A stretch of DNA of 64,000 nt, from assembly GCA_002344625.1 (NCBI GenBank), contig DDUE01000068.1:1-64000 (forward strand), written 5' to 3'. Under the pieces are notes generated by a model. The model ran no database searches and had not been told where the DNA came from. It saw nothing but the letters and a program-made list of their open reading frames with translations. The stretch is from Rhodocyclaceae bacterium UBA2346 (GTDB lineage Bacteria > Pseudomonadota > Gammaproteobacteria > Burkholderiales > Rhodocyclaceae). Below are positions 10,090 through 19,258 of this stretch, piece by piece. Numbering within the stretch: position 1 is the stretch's first letter; every line of letters begins with the position of its first letter. Made by a program: the position numbers and the translations under genes.

Positions 10090-11421
10090 TTACAACACGT
10101 AGCGCGCCAGATCTTCGCGTTGCGACAAGACTTGGAGGCGCGAATCGACATACTCGGCATCGATCCTGACCTTGTCCACGCCCGCCTTGCCGGCATCGAA
10201 CGACACCTCTTCGAGCAGCTTTTCCATGACCGTATACAAGCGTCGCGCCCCGATGTTCTCGGTCTTCTCGTTTACATGGAAAGCGATCTCGGCCAGGCGC
10301 CGGATTCCATCCGCGATGAACTCGAGCACGACGCCGTCGGTTGCAAGCAAGGCCTGGTACTGGCGCGTCAGGCACGCATCGGTCTGGGTCAGGATGCGCT
10401 CGAAATCCTCGACCGACAGATTCTCGAGCTCGACTCGAATCGGAAAACGCCCCTGCAGCTCGGGAATCAGATCGCTCGGCTTCGACAGGTGGAACGCGCC
10501 ACTGGCAATGAAAAGCACGTGATCGGTCTTGATCATGCCGTACTTGGTCGATATCGTCGTGCCTTCGACCAGGGGCAGCAGATCGCGCTGCACCCCCTGG
10601 CGCGAAACGTCGGCACCCTGCATGTCCGAGCGGGCAGCGATCTTGTCGATCTCGTCCAGGAACACGATACCGTTCTGCTCGACCGCCCTGACCGCCTCGG
10701 CCTTGACCTCGTCGTCATTGATCAGGCGGGCGGCCTCGTCATCGGCCAGCACCTTGAGTGCATCGGCAATACGCAACTTGCGCGCCTTTTTCTTGCCTCC
10801 GCCGAGATTCTGGAACATGCCTTGAATCTGCTGGGTCAGTTCCTCCATGCCCGGCGGAGCGAAGATCTCGGCCGTCATCGCGGGCGACGCCACCTCGATC
10901 TCGATTTCCTTGTCGTCGAGCTCGCCCTCGCGCAGCCTCTTGCGGAATTTCTGACGCGTGGCCGAGTCCTGCGCCACCGGCTCGGTATCGAAACCGGTCG
11001 GGCGCGCCGGCGGCAGCAGCACATCGAGCACCCTGTCCTCGGCAGCATCCATTGCGCGGTCGCGCACCGAACGCATGGCACGTTCGCGCGCGTCCTTGAC
11101 CGCGATTTCGGCGAGATCGCGGATGATGGTGTCGACATCACGGCCGACATAGCCAACCTCGGTAAACTTGGTCGCCTCGATCTTGATGAACGGCGCATTG
11201 GCCAGGCGCGCCAGCCGGCGCGCGATCTCGGTCTTGCCGACGCCGGTGGGGCCGATCATCAGGATGTTCTTGGGCGTGATCTCGCTTCTGAGCGGCTCCT
11301 CGACCTGGGCTCGCCGCCAGCGGTTGCGCAGTGCGATCGCGACCGCTTTCTTGGCCTTGTTCTGCCCGACAATGTGCTTGTCGAGCTCGGAGACGATCTC
11401 CGGAGGGGTCATCTGGGTCAT
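10090..11421 (-). CDS. hslU: ATP-dependent protease ATPase subunit HslU
   Basis: HslU is the AAA+ unfoldase that feeds substrates into the HslV peptidase in the cytoplasm. It has 443 residues from the ATG at 11421. Walker A GPTGVGKT is at residues 57-64, followed by the HslU-specific intermediate domain, Walker [10 protein letters not shown], and the C-terminal [17 protein letters not shown] and [15 protein letters not shown] regions. The C-terminus DLARYVL is the tail that docks in HslV. Its ATG overlaps the hslV stop (ATGA), so the two are translationally coupled. A second in-frame ATG three codons later is also possible. Confidence 0.98.
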   Translation of the reverse strand: MTQMTPPEIVSELDKHIVGQNKAKKAVAIALRNRWRRAQVEEPLRSEITPKNILMIGPTGVGKTEIARRLARLANAPFIKIEATKFTEVGYVGRDVDTIIRDLAEIAVKDARERAMRSVRDRAMDAAEDRVLDVLLPPARPTGFDTEPVAQDSATRQKFRKRLREGELDDKEIEIEVASPAMTAEIFAPPGMEELTQQIQGMFQNLGGGKKKARKLRIADALKVLADDEAARLINDDEVKAEAVRAVEQNGIVFLDEIDKIAARSDMQGADVSRQGVQRDLLPLVEGTTISTKYGMIKTDHVLFIASGAFHLSKPSDLIPELQGRFPIRVELENLSVEDFERILTQTDACLTRQYQALLATDGVVLEFIADGIRRLAEIAFHVNEKTENIGARRLYTVMEKLLEEVSFDAGKAGVDKVRIDAEYVDSRLQVLSQREDLARYVL

Positions 11422-11957
11422 CCCGCAAGCACCTCGATTACGTGTGACTGGTTGGTATAGATACACAGATCGCCCGCGATCGCGAGCGATTTCGCCACGA
11501 TCTCCTCGGGCGCCAGTTCGGTGTTTTCGAGCAGCGCCCGCGCGGCCGACTGGGCGTACGCGCCGCCGCTACCGATCGCGACGATGCCCTGTTCGGGTTC
11601 GAGCACGTCGCCGTTGCCGGTGATCACCAGCGAGTGTTCGGCATCGGCAACCGCGAGCATCGCTTCCAGCCGCCGCAGCATCCGGTCGGTCCGCCAGTCC
11701 TTGGCCAACTCGACCGCGCTGCGCAACAGATTGCCCTGGTGCTTGTCGAGCTTTGCCTCGAAGCGCTCGAACAGCGTGAAGGCGTCGGCAGTGCCGCCCG
11801 CAAATCCGGCCAGGATCTTGCCCTGGTGAATTGTCCTCACCTTGCGCGCCGTGGCCTTGATAACGATGTTGCCAAGCGTGACCTGGCCGTCGCCGCCCAG
11901 TGCGACGCGCCTGCCGCGGCGCACCGAGAGTATCGTGGTGCCGTGATATTGTTCCAT
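11418..11957 (-). CDS. hslV: ATP-dependent protease peptidase subunit HslV
   Basis: HslV is a proteasome-like threonine peptidase forming a double hexamer capped by HslU. The 179 residues include an N-terminal MEQYHG ahead of TTILSVRR. By family knowledge the catalytic residue is the first Thr of TTI, so the six-residue leader must be removed, not just the initiator Met. The core [10 protein letters not shown] and the [14 protein letters not shown] segment are typical. The gene sits 40 bp downstream of the STAS-protein gene on the same strand and may be cotranscribed with it. Confidence 0.98.
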   Translation of the reverse strand: MEQYHGTTILSVRRGRRVALGGDGQVTLGNIVIKATARKVRTIHQGKILAGFAGGTADAFTLFERFEAKLDKHQGNLLRSAVELAKDWRTDRMLRRLEAMLAVADAEHSLVITGNGDVLEPEQGIVAIGSGGAYAQSAARALLENTELAPEEIVAKSLAIAGDLCIYTNQSHVIEVLAG

Positions 11958-11997
11958 TCGATTGTTCCCGACTTGACGGTGCGCCGGTCCCGAGGCT

Positions 11998-13161
11998 TCA
12001 GCCCCGCAGCATGACCTGCGCCACCTGATCGACTCCCATGACCCGCAGCAGCGCCGCGACCATGGCGTTTACGTTTTGCAGACACACCAGCTTGCCTTGA
12101 GCGCGCAGCGTCGACAGGATGTTGAACAGCGTCCCCGCGCTGACGAAATCCATGCGCCGCAGCAGCCCACACTCGACCTCCACATTCGACCGCTCGGACG
12201 CAAAGGCCGCAAGTTTGCGCAGGATTTCCGCCCCGGCATGGGTGACGTCGCCCTCGAGCACGAACGTGGCTTCCGAGCGCAGCGCATCTTCGGCCTCGGA
12301 CGCCGCCTCGGCCACCGCGGCAGGCTCGACGCTCTCCCACGACGGGGGCGACTCCTCGAACGTGATCGCATAGTCGAGCGCCAAATCCTCGAAGCGCTCG
12401 TATTCTCCAGTGTGCTGAAGCAGCTCGAGCAGGAGCAGCCAGGTTTCGCGGCCATCGACGACACCGGGACTGACCTTGCCCGCCAGCATCTCGACCAGCC
12501 CCGCGGCGTTCATCAGCGACACTTTCGCGCGCTCGCGCTCAAGCTTCCTGACCACTTCCAGCAGCAGCCCGCAACCTTCATTGTCGAACGCACGCACCCG
12601 CTTCAGGTCGATGCGGATCGCGCCGCTCTTCTGCCCGATCACCAGGATCTGGCGGAACTGCTCGGCCGCCGAGCGCGACAGATTTCCGGCAATGTTGATC
12701 AGCGGAACCGCCTCCGAGCGCGGGCGGGTCTGCTTTCTGGACAGGTCGTCCCAAGGCGGCGGCGAGCGCTCGAAGCGGGTCGCGTAATCGAGCACCCGCG
12801 ACTCGAAGCGTTCGCGCTGCCCGGTCAGCCGGTAGAGGTCGAGCAGCATCATCCACAAGCCCTCGCCGACTACGCTGCCATCCTCGCCGAGCGCGGCATC
12901 GAGCAAGGCCTCGGCCTCGCGCAAATCGCCGTTGGCGTAGAGCACCGCGGCCTCTTCGTAGGTGGCGCCGATACCGGGCCCCACCTCCTGGACCCGGACC
13001 ATCCCGGCACAGTCCGCAAGCGCCAAAGACGCATCACCACTGAAATCGATCGTCGACAACTCGGCCCGGTTCACCGGCCGCGCGGCGGACATGCCGTCGC
13101 CGTGCCCCCCTTTCGGGGTATCGGATCTCGCACTTGGACTCTTCTTGCCGAAGGAGGGCAT
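11998..13161 (-). CDS. Protein with two helical module-STAS domain repeats
   Basis: This 387-residue soluble protein is built from an internal duplication. A TPR-like helical module at about 99-140 ([15 protein letters not shown] ... [14 protein letters not shown]) is followed by a STAS-like domain at 152-230. A second copy of the module at 236-278 ([15 protein letters not shown] ... [14 protein letters not shown]) is followed by a second STAS domain at 297-385. STAS domains of the MlaB/anti-sigma-antagonist type bind partner proteins, often controlled by serine phosphorylation. No kinase or phosphatase gene is adjacent, and the role here is unknown. The start at ATG 13161 is chosen because the upstream in-frame stretch lacks conserved features; GAGG-like bases are poor. 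It lies upstream of hslV. Confidence 0.7.
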   Translation of the reverse strand: MPSFGKKSPSARSDTPKGGHGDGMSAARPVNRAELSTIDFSGDASLALADCAGMVRVQEVGPGIGATYEEAAVLYANGDLREAEALLDAALGEDGSVVGEGLWMMLLDLYRLTGQRERFESRVLDYATRFERSPPPWDDLSRKQTRPRSEAVPLINIAGNLSRSAAEQFRQILVIGQKSGAIRIDLKRVRAFDNEGCGLLLEVVRKLERERAKVSLMNAAGLVEMLAGKVSPGVVDGRETWLLLLELLQHTGEYERFEDLALDYAITFEESPPSWESVEPAAVAEAASEAEDALRSEATFVLEGDVTHAGAEILRKLAAFASERSNVEVECGLLRRMDFVSAGTLFNILSTLRAQGKLVCLQNVNAMVAALLRVMGVDQVAQVMLRG

Positions 13162-13358
13162 ATCGACGCTTGCTACAGACGCAATACTCAAAAATTCAAT
13201 CCGGACCTGGTCCAGAGAATAGCATCTTGGCGGCCTGACTTGCGCACGGGTCGCGCAATCGTGCGCCCGCCGCACCGTTCGTTGCCGCAATGTCCCGTTT
13301 GCTTACGTTTTGCAATGCTAGAACATGCATCCCTCGCGAATCCACCGGGTCGGTCGGA

Positions 13359-13364
13359 TAGAAT
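13359..13364 (+). promoter_or_regulatory. ybgC: Candidate -10 box (TAGAAT) abutting the ybgC start
   Basis: TAGAAT lies six bases before the ATG of ybgC, so a transcript from it would begin at or next to the start codon. An alternative extended -10 (TGC-TAGAAC) is at 13316-13324, which would give a 40-nt leader. No good -35 box is visible for either. Confidence 0.3.
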
Positions 13365-13370
13365 GCGGTA

Positions 13371-13817
13371 ATGAGCAAGCGACCATCCACCCAGCCGCCC
13401 CTCGCCGCGGAGGCGTTTTCACTGCCCGTGCGAGTGTACTACGAGGACACCGACGCCGCAGGGCTCGTCTACTACGCGAACTACCTACGATTTTGCGAGC
13501 GTGCGCGCACCGAATGGCTGCGATCGCTGGCCTTTTCCCAACAACGCCTGATGACCGACGAGGGCATCGCCTTCGTCGTCCGCTCGGTCGAGGCGCGATA
13601 TCGCGCGCCTGCAAGACTCGACGACTTGCTCGCCGTGGTTTCGCGCATTTCGAGGCTGGGGGGCGCCAGCCTCGAATTCGACCAAAAGATCTATCGCAAA
13701 GAGGAACTTATCTTCGACGCCAGAATCACCATCGCCTGCATTGACATTGCGGGGCAACGTCCCGCACCTCTTCCTCCTGCATTACGCATCCGATTGCTCC
13801 CTTCTGCTCAATCATGA
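13371..13817 (+). CDS. ybgC: Tol-Pal-associated acyl-CoA thioesterase YbgC
   Basis: This 148-residue hotdog-fold thioesterase is encoded first in the tol-pal cluster. The catalytic signature YYEDTDAAGLVYYANYLRF is near residues 23-41, with the Asp of the 4-hydroxybenzoyl-CoA thioesterase type active site. It hydrolyses acyl-CoA or acyl-ACP and is linked to phospholipid metabolism at the envelope. The stop overlaps the tolQ start by four bases (ATGA), so it is in the same operon. No Shine-Dalgarno is present before ATG 13371. Confidence 0.95.
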   Translation: MSKRPSTQPPLAAEAFSLPVRVYYEDTDAAGLVYYANYLRFCERARTEWLRSLAFSQQRLMTDEGIAFVVRSVEARYRAPARLDDLLAVVSRISRLGGASLEFDQKIYRKEELIFDARITIACIDIAGQRPAPLPPALRIRLLPSAQS

Positions 13818-14488
13818 CCGTCACCCCAGATCTTTCCGTCGTCAGCCTAATCAGCCAAGCCAGCGTCGTCGTCCAGCTCATCATGGGCCTGCTGGCCATG
13901 TTGTCGCTCATCTCGTGGTATTGGATCTTTCGCAAGTGGTTCCAGATTCGCGCTGCACGCGAGCACACCAGTTCGTTCGAACGGGATTTCTGGAGCGGCG
14001 GCGACCTGAACACCCTCTATCAATCGGCGGCCTCTGCCCGCCACGAAACCGGCAGCATGGAGCGGATCTTCGAAGCCGGCTACCGCGAGTTCACCAAACT
14101 GCGGACCAAGAGCCACGACAACGGCGCGATCATAGACGGTTCGCGGCGGGCAATGCGCGCCACGCACCAGCGGGAAATGGATGACCTCGAAGCCCATCTC
14201 TCGTTTCTCGCGACGGTCGGATCGGTCTCCCCTTACATCGGTCTGCTCGGCACGGTATGGGGCATCATGAATGCATTTCGCGGCCTGTCGAGCATGAGTT
14301 CGGCCACCCTCGCACAGGTCGCCCCGGGCATCGCCGAGGCCCTGGTCGCGACCGCGATCGGCCTGTTCGCGGCCATACCCGCGGTCGTCGCCTACAACCG
14401 CTACACCCATGACATCGACCGGGTCGGCATCCGCTTCGAAAGCTTCATGGAAGAGTTCTCCAACATCCTGCAGCGTCATCTGCGCTGA
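13814..14488 (+). CDS. tolQ: Tol-Pal system proton channel subunit TolQ
   Basis: TolQ is an inner-membrane protein that, with TolR, uses the proton motive force to energise TolA during cell constriction. It has 224 residues, with a first membrane segment near residues 17-37, a cytoplasmic loop, and two more segments in the C-terminal half. Family motifs include [20 protein letters not shown] and [20 protein letters not shown]. It overlaps ybgC by 4 bp and is followed 20 bp later by tolR. Confidence 0.98.
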   Translation: MTVTPDLSVVSLISQASVVVQLIMGLLAMLSLISWYWIFRKWFQIRAAREHTSSFERDFWSGGDLNTLYQSAASARHETGSMERIFEAGYREFTKLRTKSHDNGAIIDGSRRAMRATHQREMDDLEAHLSFLATVGSVSPYIGLLGTVWGIMNAFRGLSSMSSATLAQVAPGIAEALVATAIGLFAAIPAVVAYNRYTHDIDRVGIRFESFMEEFSNILQRHLR

Positions 14489-14508
14489 TCGAAACGGAAC
14501 GACAAATC

Positions 14509-14919
14509 ATGCGCCAGCGCCGCCTCATGAACCAGATCAACGTCGTACCGTACATCGACGTGATGCTGGTCCTGCTCGTGATCTTCATGGCCACCGCACC
14601 GATGATCCAGACCGGCAGCGTCGATCTGCCGACGGTGGCCGATGTCCCGCAACCGCCCTCGGAGGCGATGTATGTGGTCGTCAAGTCGGACGGCCGGCTT
14701 GCGCTCAAGGAAACCGGCGCCGCACCCGAAAAATCGATGAGCAATACCGAGCTGCAGCGTGCCCTGCGGACCGCGATCGAACGCAACCCGACCCAGCCGG
14801 TGGTGGTGGCCGCCGACAAGAACGTCAGCTACGAAAAGGTCATGGATACCCTCAACGGGCTGCGCCAAGCAGGATTCCAGAAAGTAGGCCTTCAGACGCA
14901 GACCGGCACAGGGCGATGA
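14509..14919 (+). CDS. tolR: Tol-Pal system subunit TolR
   Basis: This 136-residue ExbD/TolR protein has a short cytoplasmic N-terminus, one membrane segment and a periplasmic domain. The segment starts [17 protein letters not shown], and the proton-carrying Asp is D17. The periplasmic part ends in the typical '[21 protein letters not shown]'-like region. It overlaps tolA by four bases (ATGA). Confidence 0.97.
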   Translation: MRQRRLMNQINVVPYIDVMLVLLVIFMATAPMIQTGSVDLPTVADVPQPPSEAMYVVVKSDGRLALKETGAAPEKSMSNTELQRALRTAIERNPTQPVVVAADKNVSYEKVMDTLNGLRQAGFQKVGLQTQTGTGR

Positions 14920-15830
14920 ACGACAGGCCTTACCTCGAGAAGCGCGCCCTCCCCGGTCGGTGGATGTCGATCGGCCTGACGCTGGGCGTTCACCTGGGCC
15001 TGATTGCATTTCTGGTGCTTGGGCTGCGCTGGCAAAGCGCACCGCCCGCGGCGATGGAGGTCGATCTGGTCGCAGCACCGGCACCGGCGCGCACGACAGC
15101 AGCCCCGGCCCCCAAGCCCGAACCAAAACCGCAGCCGAAGCCGGAACCCAAACCGGAGCCCAAGCCCGCACCGAAACCCGAGCCAAAGCCTGAACCAAAA
15201 CCGGAACCCAAGCCCGAGCCAAAGCCTGAGCCCAAGCCGGACATCGCAACGAAGGCGCCCGAACCCAAGAAGCCCGAGCCCAAACCGCAACCGAAGCCGG
15301 AGCCTAAACCCGAGCCCAAACCCGCACCAAAACCGGAACCCAAACCTGAACCAAAACCGGAGCCGAAGCCCGAACCCAAGCCCGAGCCGAAACCACAGCC
15401 CAAGCCGCAACCGAAGCCCGAGCCGAAGCCGGTCACACCGCCAAAGGATGACTACATGGCGAAAATGCTCCAGCAGGAGTCCGATCGCCTCAAGGCCGAG
15501 AGTGTGTTCAAGGATGCCGCTCGCACCGCGTCATCCGGTGCGAGCGCAAGCGAACGGGATGCCTATCTTGCCGCGATACGGCAGGTCATCAGGAGCAAGA
15601 TCATCCGCCCGCCGGGCGTAACGGGAAACCCCGAAGCAGAATTCGATGTCACACAGGGCCCGTCGGGTGCGGTACTCAATGTTCGATTGCGCAAGTCATC
15701 GGGGATCGCCTCGGTCGACCAAGCCATCGAACGTGCAATCTATGCCGCGGATCCGCTGCCCCTGCCATCGAATCCGTCCCTGTTCAACAGGGACCTGCAA
15801 TTGAAAGTACGCCCCTACCAAGACGAGTAA
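14916..15830 (+). CDS. tolA: Tol-Pal system protein TolA with a Lys-Pro-Glu-Pro repeat arm
   Basis: TolA spans the periplasm from TolQR to Pal/TolB. Here it has 304 residues: a membrane segment at about 18-37, a periplasmic arm of roughly 106 residues (67-172) made almost only of [12 protein letters not shown] units, and a C-terminal TonB/TolA-like domain ([18 protein letters not shown]...). In enteric TolA the arm is a long alpha-helix rich in Ala and Lys. A proline-rich arm like this one should instead be an extended polyproline-like rod, as in TonB. It starts at ATG 14916, overlapping tolR. Confidence 0.95.
   Translation: MNDRPYLEKRALPGRWMSIGLTLGVHLGLIAFLVLGLRWQSAPPAAMEVDLVAAPAPARTTAAPAPKPEPKPQPKPEPKPEPKPAPKPEPKPEPKPEPKPEPKPEPKPDIATKAPEPKKPEPKPQPKPEPKPEPKPAPKPEPKPEPKPEPKPEPKPEPKPQPKPQPKPEPKPVTPPKDDYMAKMLQQESDRLKAESVFKDAARTASSGASASERDAYLAAIRQVIRSKIIRPPGVTGNPEAEFDVTQGPSGAVLNVRLRKSSGIASVDQAIERAIYAADPLPLPSNPSLFNRDLQLKVRPYQDE
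15114..15432 (+). repeat. tolA: Degenerate 12-bp tandem repeat in tolA (KPEP units)
   Basis: This stretch is built from units near AAGCCCGAGCCA. It consists of two long blocks, about 15114-15240 and 15269-15432, separated by a short non-repetitive spacer encoding [11 protein letters not shown]. The two blocks read the same at protein level for some 40 residues ([20 protein letters not shown] at the start of both), which suggests a block duplication on top of the unit repeats. Confidence 0.9.
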
Positions 15831-15909
15831 CGAAATATGAATTTGCAGAAAAGTATCGTAAAAACAGGGATTAAGCGCATTTAAGTACTTCCCTTTTTTC
15901 TGAAATCGC

Positions 15910-15915
15910 TATAAT
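15910..15915 (+). promoter_or_regulatory. tolB: Perfect -10 box (TATAAT) just before tolB
   Basis: TATAAT matches the consensus exactly and sits in an AT-rich 90-bp spacer between tolA and tolB. No good -35 is found at 16-18 bp. Initiation 6-8 bases downstream would put the transcript start at or within a base of the GTG at 15923. An 8-bp palindrome AAGTACTT (15883-15890) lies in the upstream promoter region. Confidence 0.6.
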
Positions 15916-15922
15916 TGCTGCG

Positions 15923-17215
15923 GTGCAAACAACCATGACCATGCTAAACAAACTCAAAACCCTTCTTTTTGCGGGCATCGCGCTGCTGAGTATGGCCGCG
16001 CATGCGCAGCTCGCCATCGAGATCACCGGAGCCGGGGCATCGCGCTTTCCGGTCGCGATCCCGATCTTCGAAAACGAAGGTGCGCTGCCGCGCGCGGTTA
16101 CCGACGTGGTACGCGCCGACCTCGAGCGCAGCGGGCTGTTCAATCTGGTCGACCTGGGCCTGGTCGCACTGCCCGAATCGGTGCTGCCCGACCTAGCCAA
16201 TATTCGCTCGCGCGGCGCGGATGCGGTACTGACCGGCAGTGTCGTCGCGCAAAGCGACGGGCGCTTCGACGTGCGCTTTCGCCTGTTCGACACCCAGCGC
16301 CAGACCGAGCTCGGGGCACTCGCGATTCGCATGGCGCCTGCCCAGTATCGCAACACCGGACATCGCATCGCCGATTTCGTCTATGAGAAACTGACCGGGC
16401 AAGCCGGATACTTTTCGACCCGCATCGCTTACGTGGTCAAGAGCGGCGGTCGCTACGAACTCCAGGTCGCGGACGCCGACGGCATGAACCCGCAGACCGC
16501 GCTGGTGTCGCGCGAGCCGATCATTTCGCCGTCGTGGGCGCCGGACGGACAACGCCTCGCCTATGTTTCCTTCGAGGCCAAGAAGCCGGTCGTGTACGTG
16601 CATAACCTGCCGACCGGCCAGCGCAACGTGCTGGCGAACTTCCGCGGCTCCAACTCCGCCCCAACCTGGTCGCCTGACGGGCAGCGCCTCGCGGTGGTGC
16701 TCACCAAGGACGGCAACTCGCAACTCTACGTCCTGAACTCGGATGGATCCGGCGCGCGCCGCGTCACCTCCTCCGCCGGGATCGATACCGAACCCTTCTG
16801 GTCGCCCGACGGCGAGTGGATTTATTTCTCCTCCGACCGCAGCGGCGGCGCCCAGATCTACCGCGTTTCGGTCAATGGCGGCACCGCCCAGCGCGTCACC
16901 TTCCAGGGTAACTACAACGTCTCGCCGCGGCTTTCGTCCGATGGCAAGAGCATGGCTTACATCACCCGCAACGAAGGCCGCTTCCAGGTGGCGATCATGG
17001 ATCTGGCTACCCGCCAGACCACGGTGCTGACCAATTCGAACCGCGATGAATCACCGAGCTTCGCGCCAAGCGGCCGCATGATTCTCTACGCCACGGAAAG
17101 CGGCGGACGCGGGGTGCTGTCGGCGGTATCGTCCGATGGCCGTATCAAGCAAAAGCTGTCGATCCAGGCTTCCGATGTGCGCGAACCCGCCTGGGGACCG
17201 CAACCCAGATTCTGA
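15923..17215 (+). CDS. tolB: Tol-Pal system beta-propeller protein TolB
   Basis: TolB is a periplasmic protein that links TolA and Pal. A Sec signal peptide (hydrophobic LLFAGIALLSMA, cleavage after AHA) is followed by an N-terminal alpha/beta domain. A six-bladed propeller follows, with repeated 'SPDGQRLAYVS' and 'SPDGEWIYFSSDRSG' PD40 motifs. Three starts are possible: GTG 15923, ATG 15935 and ATG 15941. None has a Shine-Dalgarno, and the TATAAT at 15910 lies close upstream. From the GTG the protein has 430 residues. pal follows after 38 bp. Confidence 0.97.
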   Translation: MQTTMTMLNKLKTLLFAGIALLSMAAHAQLAIEITGAGASRFPVAIPIFENEGALPRAVTDVVRADLERSGLFNLVDLGLVALPESVLPDLANIRSRGADAVLTGSVVAQSDGRFDVRFRLFDTQRQTELGALAIRMAPAQYRNTGHRIADFVYEKLTGQAGYFSTRIAYVVKSGGRYELQVADADGMNPQTALVSREPIISPSWAPDGQRLAYVSFEAKKPVVYVHNLPTGQRNVLANFRGSNSAPTWSPDGQRLAVVLTKDGNSQLYVLNSDGSGARRVTSSAGIDTEPFWSPDGEWIYFSSDRSGGAQIYRVSVNGGTAQRVTFQGNYNVSPRLSSDGKSMAYITRNEGRFQVAIMDLATRQTTVLTNSNRDESPSFAPSGRMILYATESGGRGVLSAVSSDGRIKQKLSIQASDVREPAWGPQPRF

Positions 17216-17253
17216 TCAGTTCCCCCCACCCCTGTCAGCAAGGACCGTTGAAA

Positions 17254-17769
17254 ATGAAGAAGTACCTCCTCCCCGCACTCCTGTCCGCAATGCTCGTTGC
17301 CTGCGGCAGTACCGGCACCAGCACCGATTCGGCCGCTGGCGTGTCTGACGCCGGTGTTGGCGTCGCGACCGTGACCGCGCCGGGGATGTCCGGCTCGGGT
17401 ATTGCCGCCCTGACCGACCCGAACAACATCCTGTCGCGCCGAAGCGTCTATTTCGATTTCGACAGTTTCACGGTCCGTTCGGAGTTCACCTCGCTGGTCG
17501 ACGCACATGCGCGTTTCCTGGCACAGAACCCCGACATGCGCATGCTGATCCAGGGCAACACCGACGAGCGCGGCAGCCGCGAGTACAACCTCGCACTCGG
17601 CCAGAAGCGCGCGGAAGCCGTCAAGCAGGCGCTTCTGCTTCTCGGCGCAAGCGAATCACAGATAGAATCCGTCAGTCTCGGTGAAGAAAAGCCGCGTTGC
17701 GAGGAAGCCACCGAGACATGCTTCGCCGAAAACCGGCGTGCCGACATGCTCTACTCTGGTGAATTCTGA
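17254..17769 (+). CDS. pal: Peptidoglycan-associated lipoprotein Pal
   Basis: Pal is an outer-membrane lipoprotein that binds meso-diaminopimelate in peptidoglycan. It has 171 residues. The signal peptide ends in the lipobox LVAC, with lipidated C17, and the OmpA-like domain contains NTDERGSREYNLALGQKRA. I chose ATG 17254 because AGGA at 17241-17244 is well placed; a TTG six bases earlier is less likely. The stop shares a base with the cpoB start (TGATG). Confidence 0.98.
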   Translation: MKKYLLPALLSAMLVACGSTGTSTDSAAGVSDAGVGVATVTAPGMSGSGIAALTDPNNILSRRSVYFDFDSFTVRSEFTSLVDAHARFLAQNPDMRMLIQGNTDERGSREYNLALGQKRAEAVKQALLLLGASESQIESVSLGEEKPRCEEATETCFAENRRADMLYSGEF

Positions 17770-18530
17770 TGAATAAGCTGCTCCCGATTGCGTTTCTTCT
17801 TGCCACTCTCGGTTTCAATTCGGCGCACGCCCAGCTTTTCGGCGGTGACGAGCAGGCCCGGCGCCAGATCGCCGAACTGCGTGAGCAACTGACGGCACGG
17901 ATGGAAGCGACCAATCGGGGGCAGCTCGAACTCGCCAATCAGAACGAGGCACTCCGCACCGAAGTCGCAAACCTGCGCGGCCAAGTCGAGGTGCTCACCC
18001 ATGAGCTAGAGTCGCTCAAGCAGCGTCAGCGGGACTTCTATGTCGATCTGGACAAACGCGTCCAGCGCATCGAAGGGAGCACACCGCCGCCGCCCAGCGC
18101 AGACGCCGGCGCCTTGCTGAGCACCGCCCCCGCTGCAGGCGCAAGCGCGGCGGGCGATCCGGCCACCGAGTCCACCGAATACGAAGCCGCGCTGACCTTG
18201 CTCAAGGGCGGCAAGCACGCCGAAGCCCTCGCGGCATTCAACCGCTTCGTCGCCCGCCATCCGCAAAGCGCATCGCTGCCGAACGCCCATTTCTGGGCTG
18301 GCAACGCCGCCCTGCAGGCGAGAGACATTTCCGCCTCGCGAGGCCACTTCAATACCGTCCTGCAACGCTGGCCACAGGACAAGGTCGCCCCGGATGCGAT
18401 GCTCGGGCTGGCCAACACCCAGCAGGCGCTCGGCGATGCACGCGGCTCGCAGGAAACCCTGCGCAAGGTCATATCGCAGTACCCGAACAGCACGGCAGCC
18501 CAGCAGGCCAGCCAGAGGCTCGGGCGCTGA
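17769..18530 (+). CDS. cpoB: Cell division coordinator CpoB (YbgF)
   Basis: This periplasmic protein has 253 residues. It has a signal peptide cleaved after AHA (about residue 19), an N-terminal coiled coil (about 28-95, rich in Glu, Gln and Leu heptads) for trimerisation, a linker rich in Ala and Pro, and C-terminal TPR repeats (YEAALTLLKGGKHAEALAAF onwards). In other bacteria it binds TolA and coordinates outer-membrane constriction with peptidoglycan synthesis. It is translationally coupled to pal and is the last gene of the tol-pal group. Confidence 0.95.
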   Translation: MNKLLPIAFLLATLGFNSAHAQLFGGDEQARRQIAELREQLTARMEATNRGQLELANQNEALRTEVANLRGQVEVLTHELESLKQRQRDFYVDLDKRVQRIEGSTPPPPSADAGALLSTAPAAGASAAGDPATESTEYEAALTLLKGGKHAEALAAFNRFVARHPQSASLPNAHFWAGNAALQARDISASRGHFNTVLQRWPQDKVAPDAMLGLANTQQALGDARGSQETLRKVISQYPNSTAAQQASQRLGR

Positions 18531-18533
18531 ACG

Positions 18534-19202
18534 TTGGCGGGCCCCGAAACCCGGGCGGGTGAGCCAAAGCTGCGGATCACCGAGATCTTCGCGTCGCTTC
18601 AGGGCGAGTCATCGCGCGTCGGCCTGCCGACCGTGTTCGTACGGCTCACCGGCTGTCCGCTACGCTGCGTATGGTGCGACACCGCGTACGCGTTTCAGGG
18701 TGGCGAAACCCGCAGTGTGGAATCGATCTTGCATGAAGTGGGCACGCATGGATTTCATCATGTGTGCGTGACCGGGGGAGAACCCCTGGCGCAGAAGTCC
18801 TGTCCGGACTTGCTGGTTGCGCTTTGCGATGCGGGCTTCTCGGTGTCGCTCGAGACCAGCGGTGCGCTCGATATTTCGCGGGTCGACCCGCGCGTTTCAC
18901 GGATCATGGACCTCAAGGCACCCGGATCGGGCGAAGTCGCACGCAATCACTGGGACAACATTGCCCGGCTCGAATCGCACGACGAGATCAAGATCGTGCT
19001 TGCGGACGAGCATGACTACGCCTGGGCGCGCCAAGTCATCACGGACCAGGACCTGTGCAGCCGCTGCAGCGTCCTGCTCTCGCCGGTACAGGGGCAACTC
19101 GACCCCGCCGATCTGGCCGGCTGGATCATTCGTGACCGCCTCCCGGTACGCTTTCAACTCCAGTTGCACAAGATACTCTGGAACGACGCCCGCGGTCGCT
19201 GA
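18534..19202 (+). CDS. queE: 7-carboxy-7-deazaguanine synthase QueE
   Basis: QueE is a radical-SAM enzyme that rearranges carboxytetrahydropterin to 7-carboxy-7-deazaguanine in queuosine biosynthesis. It has 222 residues. The SAM-cluster cysteines are in CPLRCVWC (C41, C45, C48). Other family motifs include [12 protein letters not shown] and VTGGEPL. The only plausible start that keeps the conserved N-terminus is TTG 18534, three bases after the cpoB stop. Translation is therefore probably coupled to cpoB. queC follows after 56 bp. Confidence 0.95.
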   Translation: MAGPETRAGEPKLRITEIFASLQGESSRVGLPTVFVRLTGCPLRCVWCDTAYAFQGGETRSVESILHEVGTHGFHHVCVTGGEPLAQKSCPDLLVALCDAGFSVSLETSGALDISRVDPRVSRIMDLKAPGSGEVARNHWDNIARLESHDEIKIVLADEHDYAWARQVITDQDLCSRCSVLLSPVQGQLDPADLAGWIIRDRLPVRFQLQLHKILWNDARGR

Positions 19203-19258
19203 TCCCCGCCGAGCACGCGGGCCGCAACACCGTTCAATTCAGCACCAGCGAGAACACC

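Noticed and set aside
9556..11460. 634-codon plus-strand frame across the AEC/HslU region
   Set aside because: It is antisense to hslU and the AEC transporter. The composition shows no recognisable family.
15114..15432. Possible CRISPR-like repeat array
   Set aside because: Repeats are contiguous 12-bp degenerate coding units without unique spacers, fully explained by the TolA arm.
14990..15436. Gly-rich minus-strand frame ([15 protein letters not shown])
   Set aside because: It is the reverse reading of the TolA Lys-Pro-Glu-Pro repeats and has no ribosome site or domain.
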